DNA of 64,000 nt from Gammaproteobacteria bacterium (GCA_021772975.1 JAJFKY010000009.1:1-64000); one strand, 5' to 3'. Shown: positions 34,455 through 43,915, counted from the stretch's first letter. The notes: generated from the letters alone by a model not told the origin. A program made the numbers and translations.

Positions 34455-35462
34455 TTAATTGTTGCGCTGGACCACGAACTGGCATTTGTCCAGCAGTTCC
34501 TTGCGATAAGGATTATCCGGCAGCGCCAATAATGCTTTTTCCGCCTGCTTGATTAACTGCTCGGCTTTGCGCTGGGCTTTATGAGCTGCGCCGGTGCTTA
34601 GCAGCAGCGCATGCACTTCGGTTAATGATTCGCGCTTGCCGTTCTGAATGATGTCATCCAGGCGTTCACGCTGTTCCGGGGTGGCTGCCATGCGAGCATA
34701 GATCAGCGGCAGTGTGGCTTTGCCTTCGGCCAGATCGTCACCCAGCGATTTGCCCAGCTGCTCTTCATCGGCGGTGTAATCAAGCACATCGTCCATAATC
34801 TGGAATGCGCTGCCCAGCAGTCCGCCAAACCGTGCCATGGCGTCACGCAGGGCGAGATCACCACCGGATATCACCGCACCCAGTTCGCAGGCGGCGCTGA
34901 ACAACCGCGCGGTTTTACTTTCGATCACCTGCAGATATTGCGCTTCATCAAGCGCCGGATTACCCAGGTGCAGTAATTGCTGAACCTCGCCTTCGGAAAT
35001 GATATTGGTGGTGCGCGATAAAATTGCCATTACCGGCATGCTGCCGACTTCCACCATCATTTCAAAACTGCGTGAATATAAAAAATCGCCGACCAGCACA
35101 CTGGCGGCATTCCCCCATACCGTATGCGCAGCGCTTTTACCACGGCGGCGGTCGGATTCATCGACCACATCATCATGCAGTAGGGTGGCGGTATGAATGA
35201 ATTCGATAATCGCGGCAATCCGGATATGCTGCTCGCCGTTATAACCGCAGGCCCGCGCGGCCAGTAGATGTAATAACGGCCGCAAGCGCTTGCCGCCGCT
35301 GTGGATGATGTATTCCGCCACCTGATTGATCAGCACCACATCACTGTGCAGTGAACGGCGGATCAGAGAATCGACGGCCTGCAGGTCATTTTCAATCAGC
35401 AAATGATCTTTGGAAGGTCGTTTGGCACGCAGTACTGCAACATTATTTGAAGGCATAGACAT
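34455..35462 (-). CDS. ispB: Octaprenyl diphosphate synthase (trans-polyprenyl synthase)
   Basis: IspB builds the polyprenyl side chain of quinones from farnesyl and isopentenyl diphosphate. The 335-residue protein has both Asp-rich motifs, HDDVVDESDRRRG at about 94-106 and FQIMDDVLDYTADE near 222-235, plus GGKRLRP at about 56-62. The length and the C-terminal CQFVVQRNN (close to the FVVQRN-type tail of enterobacterial IspB) favour the octaprenyl type over farnesyl synthase IspA. It reads away from the short ribbon-helix-helix gene region, with the MITE-like element directly after its stop. Confidence 0.93.
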   Translation of the reverse strand: MSMPSNNVAVLRAKRPSKDHLLIENDLQAVDSLIRRSLHSDVVLINQVAEYIIHSGGKRLRPLLHLLAARACGYNGEQHIRIAAIIEFIHTATLLHDDVVDESDRRRGKSAAHTVWGNAASVLVGDFLYSRSFEMMVEVGSMPVMAILSRTTNIISEGEVQQLLHLGNPALDEAQYLQVIESKTARLFSAACELGAVISGGDLALRDAMARFGGLLGSAFQIMDDVLDYTADEEQLGKSLGDDLAEGKATLPLIYARMAATPEQRERLDDIIQNGKRESLTEVHALLLSTGAAHKAQRKAEQLIKQAEKALLALPDNPYRKELLDKCQFVVQRNN

Positions 35463-35615
35463 TCATCCATTATAAGGCGATTCAGACAAGCTCTGCATCA
35501 GCCGGCTCAACAGCGTTCAGCAGGGGCAGTGTTGCAGCCGGCGGGTCAGTGGCCCCGGCGCAGGTATTCGCCGCTATATATGGTGACGGAACGGTTTCAG
35601 GCAACGCTGGGTCGA

Positions 35616-35783
35616 TTATTCTCCGTCATCCTCGCGTTTCAGTCGGCCGGACTGGCGTAATGCTTCGCGCAGAAGGTATTCGATTTGCGCATTGACGCTG
35701 CGTAACTCGTCGTCAGCCCACTTTTGCAGGGCGTCAAAGTGGCGGGGATTGAGCCGCAGCGCAAATGATTTTTTGTCAGTCAT
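35616..35783 (-). CDS. Short Arc-like ribbon-helix-helix protein (55 aa)
   Basis: This short frame reads MTDKKSFALRLNPRHFDALQ and continues to GRLKREDDGE, 55 residues in all, ending at TAA 35616-35618. The strand KKSFALRLN followed by two helices (PRHFDALQKWADDEL, SVNAQIEYLLREALRQ) is the Arc/MetJ ribbon-helix-helix fold, which binds DNA as a dimer. It lies 75 bases after the SPFH gene on the same strand, an association often seen in gammaproteobacteria. A perfect 19-bp dyad upstream of the SPFH gene may be its operator. Its regulatory role is inference. Confidence 0.82.
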   Translation of the reverse strand: MTDKKSFALRLNPRHFDALQKWADDELRSVNAQIEYLLREALRQSGRLKREDDGE

Positions 35784-35858
35784 GATGGATCTGGTAGGTC
35801 AACTCGGGCCGCCCGCCATTCAAGCCGGCGGGCGGTTATCGGTGCATAGCCGGCCTGT

Positions 35859-36725
35859 TTAATACAGGCTGCCGGTATTAACCACCGGCTGGGTATGCTC
35901 TTCGCTGCACAATACCACCAGCAGGTTGCTGACCATCGCTGCTTTGCGTTCTTCATCCAGATTGACCAGGTTTTTTCGGCTTAACTCTTCCAGGGCCATT
36001 TCCACCATGCCGACAGCGCCTTCAACAATGCGGGCACGCGCCGCAATGATAGCGCCTGCCTGTTGTCGGCGCAGCATTGCCTGGGCTATTTCAGATGCAT
36101 AGGCCAGATGGCTGATACGCGCCTCAATAACTTCTACGCCTGCTTTATCCAGCCGGTCCTGGATTTCACCACGCAGTGAATCAGACATCGCCTGGGTATG
36201 TGAGCGCAGTGAAGGCACATCGTCATCGTCGGTGTCATAAGGATAGCTGGAAGCCAGATTACGCAGCGCCGCTTCGCTCTGGATGCTGACAAACTGCTCG
36301 AAATTGTCTACTTCGAATACCGCCTCGGCGGTATCCACTACTTTCCATACGACCACCGCGGCAATCTCGATCGGACTGCCCGAGCTGTCATTCACTTTCA
36401 GGGTCCCGCTTTCAAAGTTGCGGATGCGCACCGACACTGCCCGGCGGGTGTAAAACGGATTGGTATAGCGTAGCCCGGAATCGTGCGCGGTACCCCGGTA
36501 AGCGCCGAATAGCTGTAATACTTTGGCTTCGTTGGGCTGCACCATAAACAAGCCGCGCCAGCAGACCGCCAGCACCACAAACAGCAGCGCCGCCAGCATG
36601 CTTTGCATTTCGTCCATCTGGTCGATGGAACGGATGAACCAATAGATACAGGCGATTTCCGCAGCCAGCAGCACAAAGATCATCACCAGCCCGGAAGCCG
36701 GGCTACGTTGTATTTCACGGATCAT
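35859..36725 (-). CDS. SPFH/band-7 domain membrane protein
   Basis: The 288-residue protein starts with two membrane helices (about 14-32 and 43-60) and then an SPFH domain (about 60-240: [73 protein letters not shown]). SPFH proteins form large membrane-associated rings that organise lipid domains or guard proteases. The sequence is of the type annotated simply as SPFH domain protein, not HflK/HflC, which have one helix. The short ribbon-helix-helix gene follows it. Confidence 0.9.
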   Translation of the reverse strand: MIREIQRSPASGLVMIFVLLAAEIACIYWFIRSIDQMDEMQSMLAALLFVVLAVCWRGLFMVQPNEAKVLQLFGAYRGTAHDSGLRYTNPFYTRRAVSVRIRNFESGTLKVNDSSGSPIEIAAVVVWKVVDTAEAVFEVDNFEQFVSIQSEAALRNLASSYPYDTDDDDVPSLRSHTQAMSDSLRGEIQDRLDKAGVEVIEARISHLAYASEIAQAMLRRQQAGAIIAARARIVEGAVGMVEMALEELSRKNLVNLDEERKAAMVSNLLVVLCSEEHTQPVVNTGSLY

Positions 36726-36745
36726 GAATGACTCCTTATTGTTTT

Positions 36746-36764
36746 TGATATTAAAATAATATCA
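36746..36764. promoter_or_regulatory. Perfect 19-bp dyad upstream of the SPFH gene
   Basis: TGATATTA (36746-36753) and TAATATCA (36757-36764) are exact inverse copies around AAA, starting 20 bases before the SPFH start. The site is well placed to block the SPFH/ribbon-helix-helix transcript, and the small Arc-like protein coded at the end of that unit is a candidate ligand (inference). Confidence 0.5.
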
Positions 36765-37035
36765 TAATAAGGTTTTTACCGGCAAGCTATTCAAGCTATC
36801 CCGATACAATCATGGGAGACAGTCGATTCCAGTCATCAGCAGGCATCAAAGTCATTGCGGTCAGAATCAATCGGATGATTCAAGCAAACAAAACACGCTG
36901 CTGGGAGCCGACTGCTAGCGGTAACGAGGGCTGGATTCCGACAGCAAAGGGCCGGTTTTTCTGACAGCTCAGGACAGCTGAAAAGCTGTTGGGCTATGGT
37001 AGACTTGCTGTCTTCTATGAACCAAAGGCACACTC
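36765..37035. other. Intergenic region upstream of ssb
   Basis: No gene is convincing here; a 65-codon minus frame at 36836-37033 has no family signature. A palindrome ACAGCT-GAAA-AGCTGT lies at 36974-36989, 47 bases before the ssb start, and AAGCTAT is repeated at about 36784 and 36794. The ssb promoter should lie between these and 37036; I do not see a good LexA box. Confidence 0.4.
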
Positions 37036-37533
37036 ATGGCACGCGGCATTAATAAAGTTATCCTGGTGGGTAATCTGGGCAAAGACCCGGAAACACGCTA
37101 TACCCAATCCAATACGGCAGTGACCACTCTCACACTGGCTACTTCGGAGTCCTGGCGGGACAAGAATACCGGTGAAAACCAGGAGCGTACCGAATGGCAC
37201 CGGGTGGTGCTATGGGGCCGGTTGGGTGAAATCGCAGGTGAATATCTGCAAAAAGGCCGGCAGGTGTATATCGAAGGCAAGCTGCAGACCCGTAAATGGC
37301 AGGATCAATCCGGTCAGGACCGCTACACCACTGAAATTGTTGCCAGCGAGATGCAGATGCTGGGTGGCAAAGCAGGTGGCAGTGCCGCGCTGGATGATGA
37401 TTCCGGCGGCTACGGCGGGCAAAGTAGCGGGAGTGGCGGCGGCAGCCGCAGCAGCGGCGGACAAAGTCAGCCCCAATCCAGCCCGGCGGCGGACAGCGCG
37501 GATGATTTTGTGGATGACGACATTCCATTTTAG
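37036..37533 (+). CDS. ssb: Single-stranded DNA-binding protein
   Basis: SSB coats single-stranded DNA in replication and repair. The 165-residue protein has the OB-fold at 1-110 ([39 protein letters not shown]), a Gly/Ser/Gln-rich flexible linker (about 111-155), and the acidic C-terminal tip DDDIPF that binds partner proteins. All are standard for the E. coli type. It stands 68 bases upstream of the rml cluster on the same strand. Confidence 0.97.
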   Translation: MARGINKVILVGNLGKDPETRYTQSNTAVTTLTLATSESWRDKNTGENQERTEWHRVVLWGRLGEIAGEYLQKGRQVYIEGKLQTRKWQDQSGQDRYTTEIVASEMQMLGGKAGGSAALDDDSGGYGGQSSGSGGGSRSSGGQSQPQSSPAADSADDFVDDDIPF

Positions 37534-37601
37534 GCGGGCATTCTGGGTTCATCATCGGCCGGACGGCCAGTTAGTCCGACCGAACGGGATAAATATCACT
37601 T

Positions 37602-38669
37602 ATGTCGCGTAAAACGTGGTTAGTCACCGGTGGTTCCGGCTTTATCGGCAGTCATTTTATCCGTGACAGTCTGGCGCGCGATACCGATCTGCGTATTGTC
37701 AATCTTGACGCCCAGACTTATGCAGCCTGCCCATTGACACTGGAAGATATTGATCCATCCCGCTATGGTCTGATCCAAGGCAATATTCAAGACTCGGCAT
37801 TGGTGGAAAAACTGCTGGTCGAAAGTCGACCAGGCGCGCTGATACATTTTGCCGCGGAAAGCCATGTGGACCGCTCTATTGAGGCGCCGGATATATTTCT
37901 GCAGACCAATGTGCAGGGTACCTTGAATTTATTACAGCAGGCCAATCATTATTGGCGGGCTTTGCCAGCAGAGGCACAGGCTCGATTTCGGTTTCTGCAT
38001 ATTTCCACCGATGAGGTCTACGGTAGTCTTGGTCCGCAAGGGGCATTCTCGGAAGACTCCCAGTATCAGCCCAATTCACCGTACGCAGCCAGTAAAGCCG
38101 CCGCCGACCATCTGGTCCGGGCCTGGCACCACACTTATGGTCTGCCGGTATTGACCAGCAACTGCTCCAACAATTATGGCAGCCATCAATACCCGGAAAA
38201 ACTGATTCCCCTGATCACCCTTAAAGCCCTGGCCGGAGCCAGTCTGCCGGTTTACGGTGATGGTCAGCAGGTTCGCGACTGGCTGCACGTGTCAGACCAT
38301 GTCCGGGCGTTATGGCGGGTGCTGGAAGCGGGTCAGGTGGGGCGGGTGTATAACATCGGCGGGAATAATGAACAGGCTAATCTGAGTGTGGTGGAAAGCA
38401 TTTGCGCGCAACTCGATGACTTACTGCCGGCCGCCGCGCCGCATCAGCGTTTGATTGAATTTGTTACTGATCGTCCCGGCCATGATCAGCGCTACGCCAT
38501 CAATGCAGCACGGATTCAGACCGAGCTGGGTTGGCGGCCACAGGTCGATTTTACCCAAGGATTACGCGCCACGGTGAACTGGTACCGGCATAATCAGGCC
38601 TGGGTCAGGGCCGCCCGTGCTGCTTATCAGGGCCAGCGCCTGGGATTGCCTGTCGGAGCCGTGGCATGA
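37602..38669 (+). CDS. rfbB: dTDP-glucose 4,6-dehydratase
   Basis: RmlB/RfbB makes dTDP-4-keto-6-deoxyglucose, the second step of dTDP-L-rhamnose synthesis. The 355-residue extended short-chain dehydrogenase shows GGSGFIGSHF (about 8-17) for NAD, the HISTDEVYGSLG segment with Thr-Asp-Glu catalytic residues, and YAASKAAADHL with the Tyr-Lys pair. It is the first gene of rfbBACD and overlaps rfbA by 4 bases. Confidence 0.96.
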   Translation: MSRKTWLVTGGSGFIGSHFIRDSLARDTDLRIVNLDAQTYAACPLTLEDIDPSRYGLIQGNIQDSALVEKLLVESRPGALIHFAAESHVDRSIEAPDIFLQTNVQGTLNLLQQANHYWRALPAEAQARFRFLHISTDEVYGSLGPQGAFSEDSQYQPNSPYAASKAAADHLVRAWHHTYGLPVLTSNCSNNYGSHQYPEKLIPLITLKALAGASLPVYGDGQQVRDWLHVSDHVRALWRVLEAGQVGRVYNIGGNNEQANLSVVESICAQLDDLLPAAAPHQRLIEFVTDRPGHDQRYAINAARIQTELGWRPQVDFTQGLRATVNWYRHNQAWVRAARAAYQGQRLGLPVGAVA

Positions 38670-39580
38670 GCATGGTGGCCGCGCAGCCGGAGCATATTGA
38701 CCGCCGCGGTATTATTCTGGCGGGCGGCAGTGGCACGCGCCTGTACCCGCTGACCAAAGTCATCAGCAAGCAGTTACTGCCGGTGTATGACAAACCGATG
38801 ATCTATTATCCGCTCAGCACCCTGATGCAGGCCGGTATGCGTGAAATCATAGTCATCACCACCCCGCATGAGCAGCATCTGTTTCAGGACCTGCTGGAAG
38901 ATGGTACTCACTGGGGTTTGAAAATCAGTTACGCCATTCAGGCGCGGCCGGAAGGTCTGGCGCAGGCGCTGCTGCTGGCGCGTGAGTTTCTCGGTGGCCG
39001 GCCCAGTTGCCTGATTCTGGGGGATAATATTTTCCACGGCAGTGGCATTGCGCAGCTGATGTCCGCCGCCAGCGCCCGGCCACGCGGCGCTACTGTGTTT
39101 GGCTACCGGGTCAGCGACCCCAGCCGCTACGGCGTGGTGGAAACCGGCCCTGCCGGCGAGGTGCTGAGTATCGAGGAAAAACCGGCGCAGCCGAAATCCA
39201 ATTATGCCGTTACCGGCCTGTATTTTTATGATGAAAAAGCACCCGAATATGCAGCCAGTCTGAAGCCATCCAAACGCGGCGAACTGGAAATTACCGACCT
39301 GAACCGGATTTATCTGGAAAAAAACCAGCTGAAAGTGGAACGCATGGGACGTGGTTACGCCTGGCTGGATACCGGCACGCATGATTCATTGCAGCAGGCC
39401 GCCAGTTTTATTGAAACCATCGAAGCCAGGCAGGGCCTGCGGGTGTCCTGCCCGGAAGAAATTGCCTTTCGGCAGGGCTGGATCGATCGTCAGCAGTTAT
39501 TACAGCTGGCGGAGCCATTGATTTCCAGTGGCTATGGACAATACCTGCATGCGGTGGCGGAAAGCCCGCCGGAATGGTAA
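38666..39580 (+). CDS. rfbA: Glucose-1-phosphate thymidylyltransferase
   Basis: RmlA/RfbA joins glucose-1-phosphate and dTTP to give dTDP-glucose, the entry to dTDP-rhamnose, and is inhibited by the end product in known members. The 304-residue protein has the nucleotidyltransferase signature GIILAGGSGTRLYPLT at about 15-30, SKQLLPVYDKPMIYYPLS, LILGDNIFHG with the metal Asp, and VEEKPxxPKSNYAVTGLYFYD-like text in its middle. It overlaps rfbB by 4 bases. Confidence 0.96.
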   Translation: MSMVAAQPEHIDRRGIILAGGSGTRLYPLTKVISKQLLPVYDKPMIYYPLSTLMQAGMREIIVITTPHEQHLFQDLLEDGTHWGLKISYAIQARPEGLAQALLLAREFLGGRPSCLILGDNIFHGSGIAQLMSAASARPRGATVFGYRVSDPSRYGVVETGPAGEVLSIEEKPAQPKSNYAVTGLYFYDEKAPEYAASLKPSKRGELEITDLNRIYLEKNQLKVERMGRGYAWLDTGTHDSLQQAASFIETIEARQGLRVSCPEEIAFRQGWIDRQQLLQLAEPLISSGYGQYLHAVAESPPEW

Positions 39581-39590
39581 CCGCGCAGCG

Positions 39591-40142
39591 ATGAAAGTCA
39601 CCCCTACACGGCTGTCGGATGTGCTGCTGATCGAACCGGACGTGTACGGTGATGCGCGTGGCTGGTTTATGGAAAGCTGGCAGGCTGAGCGTTATCAGAC
39701 GCAGGGCATCCAGGCTGATTTTACCCAGGCCAATCTTTCTTATTCCGAATATGGCGTACTGCGCGGACTGCACTATCAATACCCTGAGCCGCAAGGCAAG
39801 CTGGTGATGGTGGTCAGCGGCACGGTGTTTGACGTGGCGGTGGATATCCGCCGTGGTTCAGCCACTTTCGGACAATGGGCAGGGCTGGAATTGAGTGGCG
39901 AAAATCATCGACAGCTGTGGATTCCGGAAGGTTTCGCGCACGGTTTTCAGGTCCTCTCCGCGCACGCCGTGTTCGCTTATTTCTGTACCCGAAAATATTG
40001 TGCCGACTACGATGCCGTGGTGGCCTGTAATGACCCTGACATCGGGGTGCAGTGGACGTTGCCACCGGCCGGTTTATCCGCCAAGGATGCCGCCGCGCCC
40101 CGTCTCTCGGCGATTGATGCAGACCGTCTACCGGAGCTGTAA
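39591..40142 (+). CDS. rfbC: dTDP-4-dehydrorhamnose 3,5-epimerase
   Basis: RmlC/RfbC epimerises C3 and C5 of the keto-sugar. I start it at ATG 39591 (MKVTPTRLSDVLLIEPDVYG), 10 bases after the rfbA stop, because that is the family N-terminus; the frame is open further upstream inside rfbA but that part is not coding. The 183-residue cupin shows RGWFMESW, LRGLHYQ with the catalytic His, VDIRRGSATFGQW and IPEGFAHGFQVLS. Its stop is followed after one base by the TTG start of rfbD. Confidence 0.95.
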   Translation: MKVTPTRLSDVLLIEPDVYGDARGWFMESWQAERYQTQGIQADFTQANLSYSEYGVLRGLHYQYPEPQGKLVMVVSGTVFDVAVDIRRGSATFGQWAGLELSGENHRQLWIPEGFAHGFQVLSAHAVFAYFCTRKYCADYDAVVACNDPDIGVQWTLPPAGLSAKDAAAPRLSAIDADRLPEL

Positions 40143-40143
40143 T

Positions 40144-41088
40144 TTGCCCAGGGTCCTGATAACCGGCGCCACCGGACAAATCGGCAGCGCACTATGCGCG
40201 ACCGCGCCTGCTGACTTTGAACTGCATCAGGTAGCCAGAAACTGTGTTGCCGAACAGCCATTCCTGCACGCGATCGATTTATCCGGCCCCGCCGAAGTGC
40301 AGCAGTTGCTGCGCGGTGTGCAACCGCAGATCATTATCAACGCCGCCGCCTGGACGGATGTGGACGGCGCGCAGCGGCAGGTTGCAGCCGCTCACGCGCT
40401 GAATGCTGAATTACCGGGCTGGCTGGCAGCCTATGCGGAATCCCGGCAGGTCCTGCTGCTGCATTACTCGACGGATTATGTGTTCGCCGGTGATCAGCCG
40501 CGGGCTTATCAGGAAACCGACCATACCGACCCCGGCAGTACTTACGGGCACGGCAAACTGGCCGGTGAGCAGGCTATTCTGGAGCGAACCGCGGCAGCTT
40601 TGATCCTGCGCACCAGCTGGGTGTATGGCGGGCCAACCCGCAACTTCGTGGCCAGCATAGCGGAGAAGCTGATAGCGGGTGAAACGCTGAAAGTCGTGGA
40701 TGACCAGTACGGTTGTCCTACCTGGAGCCGGGATGTTGCCACCTGCAGTTGGGCTGCCATTCAGCAGCTCTGGCCCGTTCAGGATGGGTTAAACACCGGG
40801 CTTTATCATCTGGCGGGAGCCGATCAAGGCAGCTGGTATGATTTTGCCTGCCGGATCGAGCAGGAACTAGGGCAACTGGATATGTTGCCCTATGATCCCA
40901 ATCTTGCCAGCAGAGTAGCGCCATGCGGCACTGCGGAATATCCACGACCAGCCCCAAGGCCCATGTATTCGATGTTAAACAGCAACAGGTTTTATCAGCA
41001 CTTTAACTGCCGGCCAGCAGGCTGGCCAGCGCTGCGGCAATGCCTGCGCAGTCTGTATGCGACGCCGCCGGATCAGCAGCGATGTTAG
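40144..41088 (+). CDS. rfbD: dTDP-4-dehydrorhamnose reductase (TTG start)
   Basis: RmlD/RfbD does the last, NAD(P)H-dependent step to dTDP-L-rhamnose. The start is TTG 40144 (MPRVLITGATGQIGS); GGAG at 40132-40135 lies 8 bases upstream and the frame to its left belongs only to an unused overlap with rfbC. The 314-residue reductase shows GATGQIGS, NAAAWTDVDGA, YSTDYVFAG and the YGHGKLAGE motif with catalytic Tyr and Lys, then TSWVYGGPTRNFV. The C-terminal end overlaps the start of the mannose gene by 7 bases. Confidence 0.93.
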   Translation: MPRVLITGATGQIGSALCATAPADFELHQVARNCVAEQPFLHAIDLSGPAEVQQLLRGVQPQIIINAAAWTDVDGAQRQVAAAHALNAELPGWLAAYAESRQVLLLHYSTDYVFAGDQPRAYQETDHTDPGSTYGHGKLAGEQAILERTAAALILRTSWVYGGPTRNFVASIAEKLIAGETLKVVDDQYGCPTWSRDVATCSWAAIQQLWPVQDGLNTGLYHLAGADQGSWYDFACRIEQELGQLDMLPYDPNLASRVAPCGTAEYPRPAPRPMYSMLNSNRFYQHFNCRPAGWPALRQCLRSLYATPPDQQRC

Positions 41089-42497
41089 TGCCGGTGATCA
41101 TGTCCGGTGGTGCCGGCACCCGTTTATGGCCGGTATCACGCAAGGCGCACCCCAAGCCGTTTATGCGGATGGCCGATGGACACTCACTGGCGGAACATAC
41201 GCTGCGCCGTGCGCTGGCGGCCAGCCAGGGAGATGGGGTGCTGACCGTTACCTCGCGGGATTATTATTTTTTGACCCGGGATACTTATCTGGGGGTGGAT
41301 AAGCGTGCCGAGCAGTTTGATTTTCTACTCGAACCGTGCGGTCGCAATACCGCTCCGGCGATCGCCATGGCGGCATTGCGCATCCAGGACCGTTTTGGTC
41401 CGCAGGCACAGTTGCTGGTGATGCCGGCCGATCATCTGGTGCGCGACCAGCAGGGTTTTTTAGCCGCGGTCGGCAACGCCAGACAACTGGCCGCTGATGG
41501 TCAACTGGTAACTTTCGGTGTGTACCCCACCGAACCGGAAACCGGTTACGGCTATATCCGCCTGGGTGCGCCGCTGCAGTCCGGCTTTGCAGTGGATGCC
41601 TTTGTGGAAAAGCCTGATCTGAGTACCGCTGAAGGTTATCTCAGCAGTGGTCAATATCGCTGGAACGCAGGTATCTTCTGTTTTCGCTGTGATGCCATTT
41701 TGCAGGCATTGGAAAAATACCAGCCTGGTTTATATCAACAGGCGCTGATGTTGTGGGCGAGCCTGGATAAAACCGCTCAGCCGCTGGAGTTACCGCTGCA
41801 GTCATTTTCCCAGCTGCCGTCAATTTCCATTGACTATGCGGTGATGGAACAGGCCGATAATGTGGCGGTGGTGGAAGGTGATTTTGGCTGGAGTGATATT
41901 GGTTCCTGGAAAGCGATCAGCGAACTGTATGCTCAGGACGAACTGGGCAATCGCATTCGCGGGCAGGCGGTCATGGTGGATAGCCGGAACTGCTTTGTGC
42001 AGTCCGAAGATCGGCTGGTGGCCGCGGTCGGCGTGGATGATCTGGTCATCGTCGATACCGGCGATGCCGTGCTGGTGGCAGACCGCCGGCGCGCCCAGGA
42101 AGTTAAGCAGGTGGTGCAGCGGCTGACCAATGCGGATCACGAAGCGGCCACTTTTCATCGCACGGTACACCGGCCCTGGGGCAGTTATACCGTGCTCGAA
42201 GATGCTGATGACTGCAAGGTCAAGCGGCTGGTGGTTAAGCCGGGGCAGGTGCTGTCGCTGCAACTGCATCATCAGCGCAGCGAGCACTGGACCGTCATTC
42301 GCGGTACCGCCAAGGTGCGGGTTGGTGATGAGGAGAGCATACTGGAACGCAACGAATCGACCTGGATTCCAGTCGCAACGCTGCACCGCCTGGAAAATCC
42401 GGGCACTGATGATCTGCATCTGATTGAAGTTCAAACAGGTGATTATTTTGGCGAAGACGATATCGAACGATTTGAGGATGTGTATGGACGCGCGTAA
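41082..42497 (+). CDS. xanB: Mannose-1-phosphate guanylyltransferase / mannose-6-phosphate isomerase
   Basis: This bifunctional enzyme makes GDP-mannose and interconverts fructose-6- and mannose-6-phosphate. I use ATG 41082 (MLVPVIMSGGAGTRLWPVS), which fits the family N-terminus; an ATG at 41040 would add 14 residues overlapping rfbD. The 471-residue protein has the pyrophosphorylase signature GGAGTRLWPVSRKAHPKPF, FVEKPDLSTAEGYL, and the C-terminal type II isomerase cupin (RPWGSYTVLEDAD, LSLQLHHQRSEHWTV). Position after rfbBACD mirrors the Xanthomonas rml-xanB arrangement; no xanA follows in this window. Confidence 0.93.
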   Translation: MLVPVIMSGGAGTRLWPVSRKAHPKPFMRMADGHSLAEHTLRRALAASQGDGVLTVTSRDYYFLTRDTYLGVDKRAEQFDFLLEPCGRNTAPAIAMAALRIQDRFGPQAQLLVMPADHLVRDQQGFLAAVGNARQLAADGQLVTFGVYPTEPETGYGYIRLGAPLQSGFAVDAFVEKPDLSTAEGYLSSGQYRWNAGIFCFRCDAILQALEKYQPGLYQQALMLWASLDKTAQPLELPLQSFSQLPSISIDYAVMEQADNVAVVEGDFGWSDIGSWKAISELYAQDELGNRIRGQAVMVDSRNCFVQSEDRLVAAVGVDDLVIVDTGDAVLVADRRRAQEVKQVVQRLTNADHEAATFHRTVHRPWGSYTVLEDADDCKVKRLVVKPGQVLSLQLHHQRSEHWTVIRGTAKVRVGDEESILERNESTWIPVATLHRLENPGTDDLHLIEVQTGDYFGEDDIERFEDVYGRA

Positions 42498-43443
42498 TAA
42501 TCGCATTGTAATGGGCTGGGGATTGTGTTTATTCGCTCTGGCCTGCCTGGCCGGGTCAGCCAACGCCGCTGACAGCCGGATGACGGCCCAGCAGCAGAAG
42601 CTATGGCAGCAGGAAATCAAAGACTGGCAATACACCCGTCAGCAGCGTTTGACGCGCCCGGATGGCTGGTTGTCGCTGGTGGCGTTTGCCTGGTTACCGG
42701 ATGGTTCCAGCGAAATCGGCAGCGGTGATGATGTGGATATCCAGATACCCGGTGGACCTGATTACTGGGGCACTGTTTCGGTGCGCGATGATAAGGTGGC
42801 TTTTTTGCCCGCGGATGGCATCGGTATCCTGATTAATGGCAAACAGCAGCCCCTGGCGCAACTGGTTGCCGATCATCAGGGCGAGCCAACCATGGTCACG
42901 CTGGGAACGATCAGTTTCTACGTGATCAAGCGTGAGCAACTGGCCATTCGGGCCAAGGACAGCCAATCACCGGTCCGCACCAGATTTCGCGGTCTGAAGT
43001 ATTTCCCGCCCAATCCAAAATGGCGTAAAGTCGCCCGTTATGAGCCGCATCCGCCCGGTACTACCATGGAGGTGGCTAATGTGCTCGGTCAGGTGATTGC
43101 CACCCCCAATCCCGGTGCACTGGTGTTTGCGCATGAGGGCCGTGAGTTTCGGGTGGAAGGTCTGGTGGAAGAGGGCAGTGAGCAATTGTTTTTTGTCATC
43201 GCCGACCGCACCAGCGCCAAGGAAACCTATGGTGCGGGACGCACCCTGTATGCTGATTATCCTGGTCTGGACGGAACGACCGTGATCGACTTTAACAAGG
43301 CCTACAATCCGCCTTGCGCGTTCACCGAGCATTCCACCTGCCAGCTGCCACCGGAAGGCAATCGGCTGGATGTGAGAGTTAACGCGGGTGAATTGAAATA
43401 TGAACATGAATTGCGAGCAACAAAGAAGTTGTCGGCAGAATAA
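42484..43443 (+). CDS. Exported DUF1684 domain protein
   Basis: The 319-residue protein has a signal peptide (about 1-29: MGWGLCLFALACLAGSANA) and the DUF1684 pattern: WQxEIKDWQYTRQQRLTRPDGWLSLVAFAWL near the N-terminus, then RFRGLKYFPPNPKWRKVARYEP, and YGAGRTLYADYP...VIDFNKAYNPPCAFTEHSTC at the end. The family is widespread, sometimes duplicated, and without known function. I start it at ATG 42484, with GAGGAT 6 bases upstream; it overlaps xanB by 14 bases and the next gene by 44. Confidence 0.88.
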   Translation: MDARNNRIVMGWGLCLFALACLAGSANAADSRMTAQQQKLWQQEIKDWQYTRQQRLTRPDGWLSLVAFAWLPDGSSEIGSGDDVDIQIPGGPDYWGTVSVRDDKVAFLPADGIGILINGKQQPLAQLVADHQGEPTMVTLGTISFYVIKREQLAIRAKDSQSPVRTRFRGLKYFPPNPKWRKVARYEPHPPGTTMEVANVLGQVIATPNPGALVFAHEGREFRVEGLVEEGSEQLFFVIADRTSAKETYGAGRTLYADYPGLDGTTVIDFNKAYNPPCAFTEHSTCQLPPEGNRLDVRVNAGELKYEHELRATKKLSAE

Positions 43444-43915
43444 ACATTGGTTCAGACACTCTACAATCGCGGTATTGATCGTTGCCTTAAGCGGCTGTGC
43501 ACACTACGGTGACCTGGGCTACTCAGCCTCAGCCGATCCATTCGAGCTTTTGGATCAGGCCAGTGAGCAGGCCCGGCGGAGTAACCAGCATATTCTGATA
43601 ATTGCCGGCGGTGACTGGTGTCGATGGTGTTACGTTTTACATGATTTTCTAAATAAAAATGCCCGGGTTAATCAGGCGCTGCAGGAAGCATTCGTTACGG
43701 TAAAAGTTTATTACGGTGAGCAACAGAACAACGACGATTTCTTTGCTCAGTTGCCACCGCCGCAGGGCTATCCTTATTTTTGGATACTTTCGGCTGATCA
43801 GCAGGTTCTTGGGGTTCAGGATGCTTTTGTGCTTGAAAATGGCCGATCTGATTACGATGAAATAAAATTCATGCTGTTTATCAAGCATTGGATGAGGTTC
43901 GCTGGCGATGCCTGA
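43400..43915 (+). CDS. Thioredoxin-like lipoprotein
   Basis: A short positive N-terminus leads into a lipoprotein signal with lipobox ALSGC (Cys at about residue 33). The body is a thioredoxin fold with the redox motif GGDWCRWCYVLH (CRWC at about 73-76), then a conserved cis-Pro region (PQGYPYFWIL) and a C-terminal helix. The pattern resembles the thioredoxin-like domains that reduce periplasmic disulfides. Being lipid-anchored, it should act in the periplasm. It overlaps DUF1684 by 44 bases and the DUF427 gene by 8, so it belongs to the xanB operon. Confidence 0.85.
   Translation: MNMNCEQQRSCRQNKHWFRHSTIAVLIVALSGCAHYGDLGYSASADPFELLDQASEQARRSNQHILIIAGGDWCRWCYVLHDFLNKNARVNQALQEAFVTVKVYYGEQQNNDDFFAQLPPPQGYPYFWILSADQQVLGVQDAFVLENGRSDYDEIKFMLFIKHWMRFAGDA

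Noticed and set aside
36836-37033. 65-codon minus frame upstream of ssb
   Set aside because: Overlaps the place where the ssb promoter must be and has no protein family features.
41820-42635. 271-codon minus-strand frame opposite xanB
   Set aside because: Antisense shadow; the plus strand has clear enzyme motifs across the same bases.
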